A stretch of 64,000 nucleotides of DNA from Thalassomonas viridans (lineage in GTDB: Bacteria; Pseudomonadota; Gammaproteobacteria; Enterobacterales; Alteromonadaceae): positions 372,001 through 436,000 of the forward strand of contig NZ_CP059733.1 in NCBI RefSeq assembly GCF_000948985.2, read 5' to 3'. The translations under genes and the position numbers were made by a program. Every line of letters starts with the position of its first letter. The stretch's first letter is position 1. The notes beneath the pieces were generated by a model, which saw nothing but the letters and a program-made list of their open reading frames with translations, searched no databases and had not been told where the DNA came from. Shown here piece by piece: positions 13,140 through 28,242 of this stretch.

Positions 13140-13712
13140 ATGTCCGAAGAAACTACAACATTGACTGAAGAAACTTCAAAACCTAAATTAAGGTGGTATG
13201 TGGTTCAGGCGTTCTCTGGTTATGAAGCGCGTGTCCAGAAAACCCTGATAGAGCACGTGGAAATTCACGGCTTACAAGACAAATTCGGTCAAATTCTGGT
13301 GCCTACCGAAGAAGTGATCGAAATGCGTGCCGGCCAAAAGCGCAAGAGCGCACGTAAGTTCTTCCCGGGTTATGTCCTGGTAGAAATGGCCATGGACGAA
13401 GAAGCCTGGCACTTAGTGAAAAGCGTACCGCGCGTGCTTGGCTTTATCGGCGGCACCAGTGACCGTCCTGCGCCTATTTCGCAAAAAGAAGCCGACCGCA
13501 TCTTACAGCGCTTAGAAACTACCGATAAGCCTAAGCCCAAGACATTGTTCGAGCCAGGCGAAGTGGTACGTGTTATCGACGGTCCTTTCGCAGACTTCAA
13601 CGGCGTGGTTGAAGAACTCGATTACGAGAAGAACCGTATTAAGGTTTCTGTGCTTATCTTCGGTCGTTCTACCCCGGTTGATCTGGAGTTCGGCCAGGTA
13701 GAAAAAGGCTAA
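13140..13712 (+). CDS. nusG: transcription termination/antitermination factor NusG
   Basis: NusG binds the RNA polymerase clamp and couples it to Rho or to ribosomal S10. The 190-residue product starts MSEETTT at the ATG just after secE. It has an NGN domain ([12 protein letters not shown], about 18-29; [10 protein letters not shown]) and a C-terminal KOW domain ([17 protein letters not shown], about 136-152). It is slightly longer than E. coli NusG (181) through its N-terminal tail. Forms an operon with secE. Confidence 0.96.
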   Translation: MSEETTTLTEETSKPKLRWYVVQAFSGYEARVQKTLIEHVEIHGLQDKFGQILVPTEEVIEMRAGQKRKSARKFFPGYVLVEMAMDEEAWHLVKSVPRVLGFIGGTSDRPAPISQKEADRILQRLETTDKPKPKTLFEPGEVVRVIDGPFADFNGVVEELDYEKNRIKVSVLIFGRSTPVDLEFGQVEKG

Positions 13713-13761
13713 TTCGGGACATTTGCCCTATTAGTTTACTTTTTCTTTAACACAAGTATTG

Positions 13762-13808
13762 AATCGGCAGCGTTGATTAATATATAATCCGCTGCCGATT
13801 TTTTTTGA
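13762..13808 (+). terminator. terminator after nusG
   Basis: AATCGGCAGCG pairs with CGCTGCCGATT across a 23-base A/T-rich loop, followed by a run of T. It separates secE-nusG from rplK. Confidence 0.85.
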
Positions 13809-13905
13809 GTTGATGAAAATCAAGGCAAAATAACGGATTTTATACTCACGGGGAGCCTGAATCTTAAGATAAGGCGTTTGCACCCATAATGAAGGTATTT
13901 ATACA

Positions 13906-14334
13906 ATGGCTAAAAAAGTCCAAGCTTTAATCAAGCTACAAGTAGCTGCTGGTGCAGCTAACCCGTCACCCCCGGTTGGTCCTGCTCTGGGTCAGCACGG
14001 TGTGAACATCATGGAATTCTGTAAAGCGTTCAACGCCAAAACAGATTCCATCGAAAAAGGCGCGCCGGTTCCAGTAGTAATTACTGTTTACAACGATCGC
14101 TCTTTCACTTTTGAAACGAAAACACCACCAGCTTCTTTCTTACTGAAAAAAGCGGCAGGTATCAAAAGCGGTTCAGGACGTCCTAACACTGAAAAAGTTG
14201 GTACTGTTACTACAGCTCAACTTGAAGAAATCGTTAAGACAAAAGAACCTGATCTTACTGCCGGTTCTTTAGAAGCAGCAGTGCGTACCATTGCGGGTTC
14301 TGCTCGTTCAATGGGTTTAGTGGTAGAGGACTAA
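13906..14334 (+). CDS. rplK: 50S ribosomal protein L11
   Basis: L11 forms the GTPase-associated centre with 23S rRNA and is needed for RelA activation. 142 residues, same length as in E. coli, with the proline-rich [16 protein letters not shown] (about 19-34). A TATACT at 13841 may be the -10 of the L11 operon promoter. rplA follows after three bases. Confidence 0.97.
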   Translation: MAKKVQALIKLQVAAGAANPSPPVGPALGQHGVNIMEFCKAFNAKTDSIEKGAPVPVVITVYNDRSFTFETKTPPASFLLKKAAGIKSGSGRPNTEKVGTVTTAQLEEIVKTKEPDLTAGSLEAAVRTIAGSARSMGLVVED

Positions 14335-14337
14335 TCA

Positions 14338-15033
14338 ATGGCTAAATTATCAAAACGCGCTCGTCTAATTCGTGAAAAAGTAGACGTATTAAAAGAATAC
14401 GATATCAATGAAGCTCTGGCTTTATTGAAAGAGTTAGCCACTGCTAACTTCAAAGAAAGTGTTGATGTTGCTGTAAACCTTGGCATCGATGCTCGTAAAT
14501 CAGACCAAAACGTTCGTGGTGCTACTGTATTACCACACGGTACCGGTCGTGATGTTCGTGTTGCTGTATTCACCCAGGGCGCTAATGCTGAAAAAGCAAA
14601 AGAAGCCGGTGCTGATGTAGTTGGCATGGAAGACTTAGCCGAGCAGGTTAAGTCAGGCGAAATGAACTTCGACGTTGTTATCGCTTCTCCAGACGCCATG
14701 CGTGTTGTTGGCCAGTTAGGTCAAATCTTAGGGCCACGTGGCTTAATGCCTAACCCTAAAGTTGGTACTGTAACTCCTGACGTTGCTGCTGCGGTTCAAA
14801 ACGCTAAAGCCGGTCAGATCCGTTACCGTAACGACAAGAACGGTATCATCCACACCACTATCGGTAAGGTTGATTTCGAAGACGCTAAGTTACAGCAAAA
14901 CCTTGAAGCTTTACTGGAAGCCCTTAAGAAGGCTAAGCCGGCTAACGCTAAAGGCACGTTCATTAAGAAAGTTTCTGTTTCTACCACTATGGGTGCCGGT
15001 GTTGCCGTCAACCAGGGTAGCCTGACTTTATAA
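14338..15033 (+). CDS. rplA: 50S ribosomal protein L1
   Basis: L1 forms the mobile L1 stalk at the E site and in E. coli represses its own L11-L1 mRNA. 231 residues (E. coli 234). Signature segments [15 protein letters not shown] at the start, [15 protein letters not shown] (about 131-145) and [11 protein letters not shown] near the end. Cotranscribed with rplK. Confidence 0.97.
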   Translation: MAKLSKRARLIREKVDVLKEYDINEALALLKELATANFKESVDVAVNLGIDARKSDQNVRGATVLPHGTGRDVRVAVFTQGANAEKAKEAGADVVGMEDLAEQVKSGEMNFDVVIASPDAMRVVGQLGQILGPRGLMPNPKVGTVTPDVAAAVQNAKAGQIRYRNDKNGIIHTTIGKVDFEDAKLQQNLEALLEALKKAKPANAKGTFIKKVSVSTTMGAGVAVNQGSLTL

Positions 15034-15054
15034 TGATCAGGTAAAGATTTTTTC

Positions 15055-15083
15055 TTTACCTTGGCGGAATTATGAACTATAAT
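15055..15083 (+). promoter_or_regulatory. promoter of rplJL-rpoBC
   Basis: TTTACC (15055-15060) and TATAAT (15078-15083) with 17-bp spacing. An 8-bp hairpin just after rplA (15040-15060) overlaps the -35. Confidence 0.6.
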
Positions 15084-15350
15084 TTCGCCCCTTAAATTTT
15101 GGTAGGAGTTGTGGTTTTTTCGGTTTTTTTACCAAAACCAAGAAAATTTAACGACCCCGTCAAAGACCGTAGGTGCAAGGGAGGATCCTTCTTTTCTTGC
15201 TTAATCGACCTACGTAGATGGTGATTACCCAGATATTTCCTTAAATTTCTGGCTCTCGCCGTTAACGGCCTGAAGTCTTGCTCTTAGAGTATGGGGCTTT
15301 CAGGGATAGTAAATGCCGGTTTATCCGGCTGAACCAGGAGTTAAAAGCCA
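15084..15350 (+). ncRNA. L10 leader (autoregulatory mRNA leader)
   Basis: The long structured leader before rplJ contains GGGAGGATCC and several paired segments, in the place and of the size of the E. coli L10 leader. There the L10-(L7/L12) complex binds and represses translation. Ends are approximate; the assignment rests on position and partial sequence resemblance. Confidence 0.65.
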
Positions 15351-15845
15351 ATGGCTATCAATCTTGATGACAAAAAAGCAATTGTTGCTGAAGTTCATGA
15401 AGCTGCCGGTGGCGCTCTGTCAGCTGTCGTTGCGGATTCTCGCGGCGTAACAGTTGAAGCGATTACTGCTTTGCGTAAGCAAGCACGTGAAAATGGCGTA
15501 TGGATGAAAGTTGTCCGTAACACCTTAGCACGTCGTGCAGTAGAAGGTACTCCTTTCGAGTGTGTTAAAGACACCTTGGTTGGTCCTTCACTTATCGCAT
15601 TTTCAAGCGAGCACCCAGGTGCTGCGGCTCGTCTTTTCTCTGATTTCGCTAAAGAAAACGAGAAATTCGAATTAAAAGCTGCTGCATACGAAGGTGAAGT
15701 TGTAGACGTAAACATGTTAGCTAAGCTACCTACTTACGACGAAGCAATCGCACGTTTGATGAGCGCTATGAAAGAAGCATCTGCAGGCAAACTTTGCCGT
15801 ACAATTGCTGCAATTCGCGATCAGAAAGAACAAGAAGCTGCTTAA
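15351..15845 (+). CDS. rplJ: 50S ribosomal protein L10
   Basis: L10 anchors the L7/L12 dimers on the ribosomal stalk base and represses its own operon. 164 residues (E. coli 165): [19 protein letters not shown] at the start, [17 protein letters not shown] (about 51-67), and the helical C-terminus that binds L7/L12. AGGAG upstream is a clear ribosome binding site. Confidence 0.97.
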   Translation: MAINLDDKKAIVAEVHEAAGGALSAVVADSRGVTVEAITALRKQARENGVWMKVVRNTLARRAVEGTPFECVKDTLVGPSLIAFSSEHPGAAARLFSDFAKENEKFELKAAAYEGEVVDVNMLAKLPTYDEAIARLMSAMKEASAGKLCRTIAAIRDQKEQEAA

Positions 15846-15944
15846 TTTTAGCCTCGGGCTACAAGCACTTTTTTGTATTTATAGTTATTCCAAACAGCGC
15901 TTTATCAATAAAAAAGGCTGTTTTATAAATTAGGAAATTTTGAA

Positions 15945-16313
15945 ATGTCTATTTCTAACGAAGATATTCTAAATGCTATTGCTGAAAAATCAGTAATGGA
16001 AGTTGTTGAACTAATCGAAGCAATGGAAGAGAAGTTCGGCGTATCTGCTGCAGCTGCTGCTGTTGCTGTTGCTGGCGGCGACGCTGGTGGTGCTGCTGAG
16101 CAAACTGAATTCGACGTAATCTTAGCTGGTTTCGGCGATAAGAAAGTTGCTGTAATCAAAGCTGTTCGCGGCGCAACTGGTTTAGGTCTGAAAGAAGCTA
16201 AAGAATTAGTTGAAGCTGCTCCTAAAGCTCTTAAAGAAGGCGTTGAAAAAGCTGAAGCTGAAGAGCTTAAGAAAGCTCTTGAAGAAGCAGGCGCTACTGT
16301 TGAGATCAAATAA
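15945..16313 (+). CDS. rplL: 50S ribosomal protein L7/L12
   Basis: L7/L12 forms the stalk that recruits translation GTPases. 122 residues: N-terminal dimerisation domain, an Ala/Gly-rich hinge (about 35-52), and the globular factor-binding domain with [20 protein letters not shown] (about 66-85). Confidence 0.97.
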   Translation: MSISNEDILNAIAEKSVMEVVELIEAMEEKFGVSAAAAAVAVAGGDAGGAAEQTEFDVILAGFGDKKVAVIKAVRGATGLGLKEAKELVEAAPKALKEGVEKAEAEELKKALEEAGATVEIK

Positions 16314-16331
16314 TCTGTCGCCAGACAGATT
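16312..16331 (+). promoter_or_regulatory. hairpin after rplL, possible RNase III site
   Basis: AATCTGTC-GCCA-GACAGATT, a perfect 8-bp stem starting at the rplL stop. A related stem (CTGTCT/AGACAG) lies at 16460-16475, just before rpoB. E. coli has an RNase III processing site in this spacer; equivalence is inferred. Confidence 0.4.
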
Positions 16332-16350
16332 AGCTGCCTGAACGGGCAAT

Positions 16351-16381
16351 GGCTGGTGATTTAAACGTCACCGGCCTTTTT
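16351..16381 (+). terminator. rplL-rpoB attenuator
   Basis: GGCTGGTGA pairs with TCACCGGCC, followed by TTTTT. As in E. coli, a partial terminator here would lower rpoBC transcription relative to rplJL. Confidence 0.75.
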
Positions 16382-16507
16382 GCGCTAAAGAAATTGGTTT
16401 TTTTTTAAACCAAAACAGTGCATTATTTAATGTATTCGACTTAACTGTCACTGAAAAACCTGTCTAACCAGACAGATTCGGCCATAACCAGCAAGCTGAG
16501 GAACCCC

Positions 16508-19500
16508 ATGGTTTACTCTTACTCTGAAAAGAAACGAATTAGAAAGGACTTTGGTAAAAGTGCACAGGTCATGGATTATCCATTCCTGTTGTCCATCCAA
16601 CTCGAATCTTTCCGCAAGTTTATTGATATTGATCCAACAGGTGAAACAGGCCTTGAGGCCGCTTTCCGTTCTATTTTCCCGATTAAAGCCTATTCAGGTA
16701 GTTCCGAATTACAATTTGTCAGCTATCGCTTAGGTGAGCCCTTATTTGACGTTAAAGAATGTCAAATCCGCGGCATTACTTACTCAGCACCCTTGCGCGT
16801 GAAGTTGCGCCTGGTGGTTTACGATAAAGAAGCACCTGCTGGTACAGTAAAAGATATCAAAGAACAAGAAGTATACATGGGTGAAATCCCCTTGATGACA
16901 GATAACGGTACTTTTGTCATCAATGGTACTGAACGTGTTATTGTTTCTCAATTACACCGTTCGCCAGGCGTATTCTTTGATCACGATAAAGGTAAAACCC
17001 ATTCATCAGGTAAGGTCCTGTATAATGCGCGTGTGATCCCTTACCGTGGTTCGTGGTTAGATTTTGAATTTGATCCGAAAGATAACCTGTTTGTCCGTAT
17101 TGACCGTCGCCGTAAATTGCCTGCGACCATAATTTTACGTGCCCTGGAATATTCTTCAGAAGAAATTCTGGCAATGTTCTATGACACCACAGGTTTTGAA
17201 ATCAAAGGTGACAAGCTGATCATGGAACTTGTTCCTGAGCGCTTACGTGGTGAAACCGCCACTTTTGATATTAAATTACCTAACGGTGATGTGCTGGTTG
17301 AACAAGGCCGCCGTATCACTGCCCGTCATATCCGTACCTTAGGTAAAGAGGGTATGACAGAATTAGAAGTACCTACCGATTACATCGTAGGTAAAGTGCT
17401 GTCGAAAAATTATATCGACGAAAGCACAGGTGAGATCGTTGCCGAAGCCAACGCCGAAATCACCCTGGAATTGCTTGCCGCCTTAAGCCAGGCCGGCCAC
17501 AAAGCGATTTCTACCCTGTACATGAACGAATTCGATGTCGGTTCTTACATGTCCGATACCCTGCGTATCGACAGCACCACCAACCGCTTAGAAGCCCTGG
17601 TGGAAATCTACCGCATGATGCGTCCGGGCGAGCCGCCGACAAAAGATGCCGCTGAAACCCTGTTCGCGAACCTGTTCTTCTCATTAGAGCGTTACGACCT
17701 GTCTACCGTTGGTCGTATGAAGTTCAACCGTCGTGTTGGCATCGAAGAAGAAGTTGGGGATGGCGTACTGTCTAACGAAGACATCATCTCGGTGATGAAG
17801 ACCCTGATCGATATCCGCGACGGTAAAGGTGAAGTTGATGATATCGACCACTTAGGTAACCGCCGTATCCGTAGCGTAGGCGAAATGGCCGAAAACCAGT
17901 TCCGCGTAGGTCTGGTACGTGTTGAACGCGCCGTACGCGAGCGTTTAAGCTTAGGTGACTTAGATGCCATCATGCCGCAGGATCTGATCAATGCCAAGCC
18001 GATCTCTGCTGCCGTAAAAGAATTCTTTGGTTCCAGCCAGCTGTCTCAGTTTATGGACCAAAACAACCCGCTATCGGAAGTTACCCACAAACGTCGTATC
18101 TCGGCCTTAGGCCCGGGTGGTTTGACCCGTGAGCGTGCCGGCTTCGAAGTACGTGACGTACATCCTACCCACTACGGTCGTGTGTGTCCTATCGAAACGC
18201 CTGAAGGTCCAAACATCGGTTTGATCAACTCGCTTTCCTGTTACGCCCGTACCAACGACTACGGTTTCCTGGAAACGCCATACCGTAAGATTATCGACGG
18301 CGTAGTCACCGATGAAGTGGATTACCTGTCGGCGATCGAAGAAGGCAACTTCGTGATCGCACAGGCGGATGCAAAAGTTGACGAGAACAACAAGCTGCAA
18401 GACGAGCTGGTGCCTTGTCGTCATAAGAACGAATTTACCCTGATGTCAGCCGATGCCGTTCAGTATATGGACGTATCGCCTCAGCAAATCGTTTCCGTGG
18501 CCGCCAGCCTTATTCCTTTCCTTGAGCACGATGATGCTAACCGTGCCTTGATGGGATCGAACATGCAACGTCAGGCCGTACCTACCCTGAAAGTGGACAA
18601 GCCGCTTGTTGGTACCGGTATGGAAAAAATCGTTGCCGTTGACTCGGGTGTAACCGTAGTAGCCAAGCGTGGCGGTGTCATCGACTATGTTGACGCTTCC
18701 CGTATCGTGGTTAAGGTGAACGAAGATGAAATGATCCCGGGCGAAGCGGGTATCGACATCTACAACCTGACCAAATACACGCGTTCTAACCAGAACACCT
18801 GTATCAACCAGCGTCCAACTTGTCGTATGCACGAGCCGGTTGTTCGCGGCGACGTATTGGCCGACGGTCCGTCAACCGATTTAGGTGAACTGGCACTGGG
18901 TCAAAACATGCGTATCGCCTTCATGCCTTGGAACGGTTATAACTTTGAGGACTCCATGTTGTTCTCAGAGCGTGTGGCGCAAGAAGATCGCTTCACTACT
19001 ATCCATATTCAGGAATTAAGCTGTATCGCCCGTGATACTAAGCTGGGTTCTGAAGAAATTACTGCCGATATTCCAAATGTCGGTGAGTCGGCCCTGTCCA
19101 AGCTGGATGAAGCCGGTGTTGTTTATATCGGTGCAGAAGTAAACGGCGGCGATATCCTGGTAGGTAAAGTAACCCCTAAAGGTGAAACCCAGTTAACGCC
19201 GGAAGAAAAACTGCTACGCGCCATCTTCGGTGAGAAAGCCGCAGACGTGAAAGACAGCTCACTGCGTGTACCTAACTCAGTATCCGGTACTATTATCGAC
19301 GTACAAATCTTCACCCGTGACGGTGTAGAAAAAGATAAGCGTGCCCTGGAAATCGAAGAAATGCAGCTGAAGCAGGTTAAGAAAGACCTGGGTGACGAGT
19401 TCAGCATCTTAGAAGACGGCATCTATGCCCGCGCCAAGAAGCTGTTGTTGTCTGCCGGCCTGAACGAGTCCGAGCTGAACAGCATGTCCCGCGACAAGTG

Positions 19501-20536
19501 GTTAGAGCAAAGCCTGAGCGATGAAGAGCAACAGTCTGAGCTGGAGCAAATCGCCGAGCAGTACGACAACATCAAAGCCGATTTCGATAAGAAATTTGAA
19601 GTCAAGCGCCGCAAGATAGTACAGGGCGATGACCTGGCACCTGGCGTACTGAAGATCGTTAAGGTTTACCTGGCGGTTAAACGTCGCATCCAGCCGGGTG
19701 ATAAAATGGCGGGTCGTCACGGTAACAAAGGTGTTATCTCTAATGTTGTGCCTGTGGAAGACATGCCTTACGACCAAAACGGTGTACCGGTAGATATCGT
19801 ACTGAACCCGCTGGGTGTACCGTCGCGGATGAACATAGGTCAGATCCTGGAAACCCACTTGGGTATGGCTGCCCGCGGTATCGGTGAGAAAATCAACCGC
19901 ATGCTGCAAGCCCAGCAGGAAATGCATAAACTGCGTGAGTTCCTCAAGGAAGTCTACAATGTAGGTGAATCCCGTCAGACCGTGGATATCGACAGCTTCT
20001 CCGACGAAGAAGTTATGCGTCTGGCCAACAACCTGCGCCAAGGTCTGCCGATTGCGACGCCGGTATTCGACGGTGCCGCAGAGAAAGAGATCAAAGAGCT
20101 GTTTAAGCTGGCAGACATGCCGGAAAGCGGTCAGTTTATCCTGACTGACGGCCGTACCGGTCGTGAGTTTGAGCGTCCGGTAACCGTAGGTTACATGTAT
20201 ATGCTGAAACTGAACCACCTGGTTGATGACAAGATGCACGCCCGTTCTACCGGTTCTTACAGTCTGGTTACCCAACAGCCTCTGGGTGGTAAAGCCCAGT
20301 TCGGTGGCCAGCGTTTCGGGGAGATGGAAGTCTGGGCACTAGAAGCCTACGGCGCGGCATATACGCTGCAGGAAATGCTGACAGTTAAGTCGGATGACGT
20401 AAACGGCCGTACTAAGATGTACAAAAACCTGGTTGACGGTGATCACCGTATGGAACCGGGTATGCCTGAGTCCTTCAACGTATTGTTGAAAGAGATTCGC
20501 TCGTTGGGTATCAACATCGAATTAGATCAGGAATAA
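16508..20536 (+). CDS. rpoB: DNA-directed RNA polymerase subunit beta
   Basis: RpoB forms one pincer of the catalytic RNA polymerase core. The 1342-residue length equals that of E. coli. The rifampicin-binding region ([30 protein letters not shown]) carries the usual wild-type residues. [13 protein letters not shown] (about 1064-1076) and the C-terminal clamp segments are intact. ATG 16508 follows AGCTGAGGAACCCC. In an operon with rplJL and rpoC. Confidence 0.98.
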   Translation: MVYSYSEKKRIRKDFGKSAQVMDYPFLLSIQLESFRKFIDIDPTGETGLEAAFRSIFPIKAYSGSSELQFVSYRLGEPLFDVKECQIRGITYSAPLRVKLRLVVYDKEAPAGTVKDIKEQEVYMGEIPLMTDNGTFVINGTERVIVSQLHRSPGVFFDHDKGKTHSSGKVLYNARVIPYRGSWLDFEFDPKDNLFVRIDRRRKLPATIILRALEYSSEEILAMFYDTTGFEIKGDKLIMELVPERLRGETATFDIKLPNGDVLVEQGRRITARHIRTLGKEGMTELEVPTDYIVGKVLSKNYIDESTGEIVAEANAEITLELLAALSQAGHKAISTLYMNEFDVGSYMSDTLRIDSTTNRLEALVEIYRMMRPGEPPTKDAAETLFANLFFSLERYDLSTVGRMKFNRRVGIEEEVGDGVLSNEDIISVMKTLIDIRDGKGEVDDIDHLGNRRIRSVGEMAENQFRVGLVRVERAVRERLSLGDLDAIMPQDLINAKPISAAVKEFFGSSQLSQFMDQNNPLSEVTHKRRISALGPGGLTRERAGFEVRDVHPTHYGRVCPIETPEGPNIGLINSLSCYARTNDYGFLETPYRKIIDGVVTDEVDYLSAIEEGNFVIAQADAKVDENNKLQDELVPCRHKNEFTLMSADAVQYMDVSPQQIVSVAASLIPFLEHDDANRALMGSNMQRQAVPTLKVDKPLVGTGMEKIVAVDSGVTVVAKRGGVIDYVDASRIVVKVNEDEMIPGEAGIDIYNLTKYTRSNQNTCINQRPTCRMHEPVVRGDVLADGPSTDLGELALGQNMRIAFMPWNGYNFEDSMLFSERVAQEDRFTTIHIQELSCIARDTKLGSEEITADIPNVGESALSKLDEAGVVYIGAEVNGGDILVGKVTPKGETQLTPEEKLLRAIFGEKAADVKDSSLRVPNSVSGTIIDVQIFTRDGVEKDKRALEIEEMQLKQVKKDLGDEFSILEDGIYARAKKLLLSAGLNESELNSMSRDKWLEQSLSDEEQQSELEQIAEQYDNIKADFDKKFEVKRRKIVQGDDLAPGVLKIVKVYLAVKRRIQPGDKMAGRHGNKGVISNVVPVEDMPYDQNGVPVDIVLNPLGVPSRMNIGQILETHLGMAARGIGEKINRMLQAQQEMHKLREFLKEVYNVGESRQTVDIDSFSDEEVMRLANNLRQGLPIATPVFDGAAEKEIKELFKLADMPESGQFILTDGRTGREFERPVTVGYMYMLKLNHLVDDKMHARSTGSYSLVTQQPLGGKAQFGGQRFGEMEVWALEAYGAAYTLQEMLTVKSDDVNGRTKMYKNLVDGDHRMEPGMPESFNVLLKEIRSLGINIELDQE

Positions 20537-20589
20537 GCCGGGTCAAACGACAGCTGTATTGCTGACCCTTTAGCGAAAAGTCAGTACAT

Positions 20590-20611
20590 GGAGAGAGCGG
20601 CTGCTCTCTCC
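20590..20611 (+). promoter_or_regulatory. rpoB-rpoC intergenic hairpin
   Basis: GGAGAGAGC-GGCT-GCTCTCTCC, a 9-bp perfect stem without a T-run, 29 bases before the rpoC start. Probably an mRNA processing or stability element rather than a terminator. Confidence 0.5.
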
Positions 20612-20639
20612 CGTATTTAACTCCGACAGGAGATAGAGT

Positions 20640-23600
20640 GTGAAAGATTTACTTAAGTTTCTTAAGCAACAGAATCAAACAGAAGAATTCGATAGCATCC
20701 GCATCGGATTGGCTTCGCCTGATTTGATCCGTTCATGGTCATTCGGTGAAGTAAAGAAACCTGAGACCATTAACTACCGTACGTTCAAACCTGAGCGTGA
20801 CGGCCTATTTTGTGCGCGTATTTTCGGACCGGTAAAAGATTACGAGTGTCTGTGTGGTAAATACAAGCGTTTGAAGCACCGTGGTGTAATTTGTGAAAAA
20901 TGTGGCGTTGAGGTTACCTTAACCAAGGTTCGCCGTGACCGTATGGGTCATATCGAACTGGCCAGCCCGGTTGCCCATATCTGGTTCCTGAAATCATTAC
21001 CGTCACGTATCGGCTTGTTATTAGACATGACCCTGCGTGATATCGAGCGCGTGCTTTACTTCGAATCTTATGTGGTTACCGAGCCGGGTATGACTACATT
21101 AGAGAAAAGCCAGATCCTGACCGAAGAAGAGTACCTGGATGCCTTAGAAGAGCACGGTGACGAGTTCGACGCCAAAATGGGTGCCGAAGCCGTTCTTGCC
21201 TTATTGCAACAAATCGATTTAGACGGCGAAGTTGCGCAAATGCGTGAAGAACTGCCGGAAATCGGCAGTGAAACCAAGCGTAAGAAGATCACTAAGCGTC
21301 TGAAGCTGATGGAAGCCTTTGCCCAGTCAGGCAACAAGCCTGAGTGGATGATACTGTCGGTATTACCTATCTTGCCGCCGGATCTGCGTCCTTTGGTACC
21401 TCTGGACGGTGGCCGTTTCGCCACGTCTGATCTGAACGACCTGTACCGCCGCGTTATCAACCGTAACAACCGTCTGAAGCGTCTGTTAGACCTGGTTGCC
21501 CCGGACATCATCGTACGTAACGAAAAACGTATGCTGCAGGAATCTGTTGATGCCCTGTTGGATAACGGCCGTCGCGGTCGCGCTATCACAGGTTCCAACA
21601 AGCGTCCATTGAAATCGCTTGCCGACATGATCAAAGGTAAGCAAGGTCGTTTCCGTCAAAACCTTCTTGGTAAGCGTGTTGACTACTCCGGCCGTTCCGT
21701 AATTACCGTTGGTCCTACACTGCGTCTGCACCAGTGTGGTCTGCCTAAGAAAATGGCTTTGGAATTATTCAAGCCTTTCATTTACGGTAAGCTGGAAGCC
21801 CGTGGTTTAGCTACCACTATCAAGGCGGCGAAAAAATTAGTAGAGCGCGAAGGCGCGGAAGTTTGGGATGTACTCGATGAAGTGATCCGCGAACATCCGG
21901 TTATGCTTAACCGTGCACCTACCCTTCACAGATTGGGTATCCAGGCGTTCGAGCCGGTACTGATCGAAGGTAAAGCTATCCATTTGCACCCGTTAGTCTG
22001 TGCGGCTTATAACGCTGACTTCGATGGTGACCAAATGGCGGTACACGTACCATTAACCATTGAAGCGCAATTAGAAGCGCGTGCGTTAATGATGTCTACC
22101 AACAACGTACTGTCTCCTGCGAACGGTGACCCTATTATCGTACCTTCACAGGACGTTGTATTAGGTCTTTATTACCTGACCCGCGACCGTGTAAACGGTA
22201 AGGGTGAGGCCATGGTATTTGCCAATACCAAGGAAGCGGAAAAAGCTTACCGCACCGGCGTTGCCGAACTGCACGCCCGGGTAAAAATCCGTATTACCGA
22301 ATACGTTAAAGATGCCAACGGTGAAATGGTGGCGCAGACTTCCTTGCGCGATACCACAGTCGGCCGTGCCATTTTATGGCAGATTTGTCCGGATGGTATC
22401 CCTTACGATCTGATCGACCAGCCGCTGGGCAAAAAGCCGATCTCTAAACTGATCAACCACTGTTACCGTAACCTGGGTCTGAAAGAAACCGTTATCTTTG
22501 CCGACCACATCATGTATACAGGTTTCCACTACGCTATGGTTGCCGGTGCCTCTGTTGGTATCGACGACATGGTTATCCCGGAAGCCAAGTACACCATTAT
22601 CGAAGGCGCGGAAGAAGAAGTTGCTGAAATTCAGGAACAATTCGACCAAGGTCTTGTAACTGCCGGTGAGAAATACAACAAGGTTATCGATATCTGGTCA
22701 TCTGCCAACGAAAAAGTTTCGAAAGCGATGATGGACAACTTATCGAAAGAAACTATTGTTAACCGTCACGGTGAAGATGAAGAGCAAGACTCTTTCAACT
22801 CTATCTTTATGATGGCTGACTCCGGTGCTCGTGGTAGTGCCGCCCAGATACGTCAGCTGGCCGGTATGCGTGGTCTGATGGCTAAGCCGGACGGCTCTAT
22901 CATCGAAACGCCGATCACCGCGAACTTCCGTGAAGGTCTGAACGTACTTCAGTACTTCATCTCAACTCACGGTGCCCGTAAAGGTTTGGCGGATACCGCT
23001 CTGAAAACGGCGAACTCGGGTTACCTGACCCGTCGTCTGGTTGACGTTGCCCAGGATTTGGTGGTTACCGAGCATGACTGTGGCACCGAAGACGGCCTGT
23101 TAATGACGCCGTTGATCGAAGGCGGTGACGTTGTTGAGCCGCTGCGCGAGCGTGTACTAGGTCGTGTAGTTGCCGAAGACGTATTGATCCCGGGTACCGA
23201 AGATGTGTTGTTACCGCGTAACACGCTAATCGACGAGCACCTGTGTGACGTGATCGAAGAGAACTCTGTCGATCAAATCAAGGTACGTTCTATCATTACC
23301 TGTGGTACCGACTTCGGTATCTGTTCACACTGTTACGGCCGTGACCTGGCCCGTGGTCATATGATCAACCAGGGTGAAGCGGTTGGTGTTGTTGCGGCAC
23401 AGTCAATCGGTGAACCGGGTACCCAGCTGACCATGCGTACCTTCCACATCGGTGGTGCGGCATCAAGGGCTTCTGCGGAAAACAGCGTACAGGTGAAAAA
23501 TACCGGTACCCTGAAACTGCAAAACGCCAAGTTCGTACACAACTCCGAAGGCCATATCGTTATTACCTCACGTTCGTCCGAGCTGACGGTTATCGACGAG

Positions 23601-24857
23601 TTAGGCCGTGAGAAAGAGCGTTATAAAGTGCCTTACGGTTCCGTACTTTCCAAGAAAGACGGCGAAGGCATCGAAGCCGGTGAAACCGTGGCAAACTGGG
23701 ATCCGCATACTCACCCAATCATTACCGAGGTGGCGGGTCGCATCAAGTTTGTTGACCTTATCGACGGCTTGACCATGACGCGTGAAACCGATGAATTAAC
23801 CGGTTTATCCAGCATAGTAGTTACCGACCCGGGTCAGCGTAGCTCGGCCGGTAAAGAACTGCGTCCTATGGTGAAACTGGTGGATATGAAAGGTAACGAC
23901 GTGAATATCGCCGGTACCGAAATTCCGGCCCAGTACTTCCTGCCTGGTAACGCGATTGTTAACCTGGAAGATGGCGCGGAAGTAAACATCGGTGACGCTC
24001 TGGCCCGTATTCCACAGGAAAGCTCGAAAACCCGTGATATTACCGGTGGTCTGCCGCGTGTTGCCGACCTGTTCGAAGCCCGTAAGCCGAAAGAGCCTGC
24101 CATTCTTGCTGAGAAAACCGGTATTATCGGTTTCGGTAAAGAAACCAAAGGCAAACGTCGTCTGTTAATCACTCAGCCTAGCGGTGAAGTGTATGAAGAG
24201 ATGATTCCGAAATGGCGTCAGCTGAACGTGTTCGAAGGTGAATCGGTCCAGAAAGGTGAGGTTATCGCCGACGGTCCTGAGTCGCCGCATGACATCCTGC
24301 GCCTGCGTGGTGTTGCTCCGGTGGCCAACTATATTGTTAACGAAGTCCAGGACGTTTACCGTCTGCAGGGTGTAAAAATTAACGATAAGCACATCGAAGT
24401 TATCGTGCGTCAGATGATCCGCAAGTGTGAGATCCTTGACGGCGGCGACAGCGAATTCCTCAAAGGCGAACAGGTTGAAGTGGCGCGCGTAAATATCGCG
24501 AACCGCGAACTTGAAGCCCAGGGTAAAGTGCCGGCTAAATACGAAATGCAGATGATGGGTATCACCAAGGCTTCCTTGTCTACCGAATCCTTCATTTCGG
24601 CGGCCTCGTTCCAGGAAACCACGCGCGTACTTACCGAAGCAGCTGTTGCCGGTAAGAAAGACGGCCTGCGTGGCCTGAAAGAGAACGTTATCGTGGGTCG
24701 CCTGATCCCTGCGGGTACTGGTTACTCTTACCACCAGGAGCGTACGCGCAAGCGCACCCTTGAGCCTGAGGTAGAAGTTACCGTATCGGCCGATGAAGCT
24801 GAAAAAGCGTTAACCGATGCGTTAAATGCCGGATTAAACCCGGAAGCAGAAGATTAA
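20640..24857 (+). CDS. rpoC: DNA-directed RNA polymerase subunit beta prime
   Basis: RpoC carries the catalytic Mg. 1405 residues (E. coli 1407). Starts with GTG, as in E. coli, behind CAGGAGATAGA. Visible are the N-terminal zinc site ([20 protein letters not shown]), the catalytic [12 protein letters not shown] (about 458-469), the bridge/trigger segments and the second zinc site ([13 protein letters not shown]). Confidence 0.98.
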   Translation: MKDLLKFLKQQNQTEEFDSIRIGLASPDLIRSWSFGEVKKPETINYRTFKPERDGLFCARIFGPVKDYECLCGKYKRLKHRGVICEKCGVEVTLTKVRRDRMGHIELASPVAHIWFLKSLPSRIGLLLDMTLRDIERVLYFESYVVTEPGMTTLEKSQILTEEEYLDALEEHGDEFDAKMGAEAVLALLQQIDLDGEVAQMREELPEIGSETKRKKITKRLKLMEAFAQSGNKPEWMILSVLPILPPDLRPLVPLDGGRFATSDLNDLYRRVINRNNRLKRLLDLVAPDIIVRNEKRMLQESVDALLDNGRRGRAITGSNKRPLKSLADMIKGKQGRFRQNLLGKRVDYSGRSVITVGPTLRLHQCGLPKKMALELFKPFIYGKLEARGLATTIKAAKKLVEREGAEVWDVLDEVIREHPVMLNRAPTLHRLGIQAFEPVLIEGKAIHLHPLVCAAYNADFDGDQMAVHVPLTIEAQLEARALMMSTNNVLSPANGDPIIVPSQDVVLGLYYLTRDRVNGKGEAMVFANTKEAEKAYRTGVAELHARVKIRITEYVKDANGEMVAQTSLRDTTVGRAILWQICPDGIPYDLIDQPLGKKPISKLINHCYRNLGLKETVIFADHIMYTGFHYAMVAGASVGIDDMVIPEAKYTIIEGAEEEVAEIQEQFDQGLVTAGEKYNKVIDIWSSANEKVSKAMMDNLSKETIVNRHGEDEEQDSFNSIFMMADSGARGSAAQIRQLAGMRGLMAKPDGSIIETPITANFREGLNVLQYFISTHGARKGLADTALKTANSGYLTRRLVDVAQDLVVTEHDCGTEDGLLMTPLIEGGDVVEPLRERVLGRVVAEDVLIPGTEDVLLPRNTLIDEHLCDVIEENSVDQIKVRSIITCGTDFGICSHCYGRDLARGHMINQGEAVGVVAAQSIGEPGTQLTMRTFHIGGAASRASAENSVQVKNTGTLKLQNAKFVHNSEGHIVITSRSSELTVIDELGREKERYKVPYGSVLSKKDGEGIEAGETVANWDPHTHPIITEVAGRIKFVDLIDGLTMTRETDELTGLSSIVVTDPGQRSSAGKELRPMVKLVDMKGNDVNIAGTEIPAQYFLPGNAIVNLEDGAEVNIGDALARIPQESSKTRDITGGLPRVADLFEARKPKEPAILAEKTGIIGFGKETKGKRRLLITQPSGEVYEEMIPKWRQLNVFEGESVQKGEVIADGPESPHDILRLRGVAPVANYIVNEVQDVYRLQGVKINDKHIEVIVRQMIRKCEILDGGDSEFLKGEQVEVARVNIANRELEAQGKVPAKYEMQMMGITKASLSTESFISAASFQETTRVLTEAAVAGKKDGLRGLKENVIVGRLIPAGTGYSYHQERTRKRTLEPEVEVTVSADEAEKALTDALNAGLNPEAED

Positions 24858-24900
24858 TGCAATTTTCTCGCTAAATAATGTAAGTTCTGACCTGTCGGAC

Positions 24901-24929
24901 TTGACAGGTTAAAGCTTGACCATTAGAAT
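24901..24929 (+). promoter_or_regulatory. str operon promoter
   Basis: TTGACA (24901-24906), 17 bp, TAGAAT (24924-24929). A second match (TTGACC 24916, TATATT 24940, 18 bp) overlaps it. The -35 lies in a small inverted repeat ACCTGTC/GACAGGT (24890-24909). Confidence 0.65.
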
Positions 24930-24984
24930 TCCGCGACCCTATATTCTGTAGCAACTATGCTTGGGATTTTGGGTCGCGGATTTT
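24930..24984 (+). terminator. long-loop terminator after rpoC, overlapping the str promoter
   Basis: TCCGCGACCC pairs with GGGTCGCGGA across about 31 bases and is followed by TTTTC. It would end rpoBC messages. The str start sites predicted from the promoters fall inside its left arm, so those transcripts would not form the full stem. Confidence 0.6.
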
Positions 24985-25032
24985 CACGTTTATGAGCGCG
25001 TAAAATAGCCTGGCTATATTACGCATGTTTAA

Positions 25033-25425
<393 letters not shown>

Positions 25426-25500
25426 CGGTTTCCGTGAAGTAAGGCCAAATTAACATATTTAACAATTTTGGGTTAATCCTGAATTATACGGAGAATTAAG

Positions 25501-25971
25501 ATGCCAAGAAGACGCGTCGTAGGGCAACGTAAAATATTGCCAGATCCTAAGTTCCACAATGAACTTTTAGCAAAATTCATCAACATCCTTATGGTTGATG
25601 GTAAAAAATCTACTGCAGAAAAAATCGTTTACGGTGCATTAGACATCTTAGCCGAGAAATCTGACAAAGAGCATTTAGAGCTTTTCGAAATCGCTCTTGA
25701 CAACATCCGCCCTCAGGTGGAAGTTAAGTCCCGCCGTGTAGGTGGTTCTACTTACCAGGTTCCGGTTGAAGTACGTCCAGTGCGTCGTAATGCACTAGCC
25801 ATGCGTTGGTTAGTTGATGCAGCTCGTAAACGTGGTGAAAAATCAATGGCTCAGCGCCTGGCTAACGAAATGTTAGATGCGTCTGACAACAAAGGCTCAG
25901 CGGTTAAGAAGCGTGAAGACGTTCACCGTATGGCTGAAGCAAACAAAGCGTTCGCTCACTACCGCTGGTAA
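25501..25971 (+). CDS. rpsG: 30S ribosomal protein S7
   Basis: S7 nucleates assembly of the 30S head and contacts E-site tRNA. 156 residues; [17 protein letters not shown] at the start, [13 protein letters not shown] (about 80-92) and the C-terminal helix. The E. coli str mRNA is repressed by S7 between S12 and S7; no specific site can be read here. Confidence 0.97.
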   Translation: MPRRRVVGQRKILPDPKFHNELLAKFINILMVDGKKSTAEKIVYGALDILAEKSDKEHLELFEIALDNIRPQVEVKSRRVGGSTYQVPVEVRPVRRNALAMRWLVDAARKRGEKSMAQRLANEMLDASDNKGSAVKKREDVHRMAEANKAFAHYRW

Positions 25972-26078
25972 GCACGGCAGTAATATGCGGACTGGTGTCG
26001 TTATTCGCCGGCTTTGCCTGTGGATAACGACGCAAACTTATCAATCGGGAAAAGAGTTCCCGGTAAGAGGATATAATT

Positions 26079-28184
<2,106 letters not shown>

Positions 28185-28242
28185 TGAAAGTCTGGCTCGG
28201 TCTTTTGGCCGGGCTTTTAATAAACTTTAAGGTAATTGAAAA

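Noticed and set aside
19502..20275. Long minus-strand frame of 257 codons inside rpoB
   Set aside because: A shadow of the codon-biased rpoB frame.
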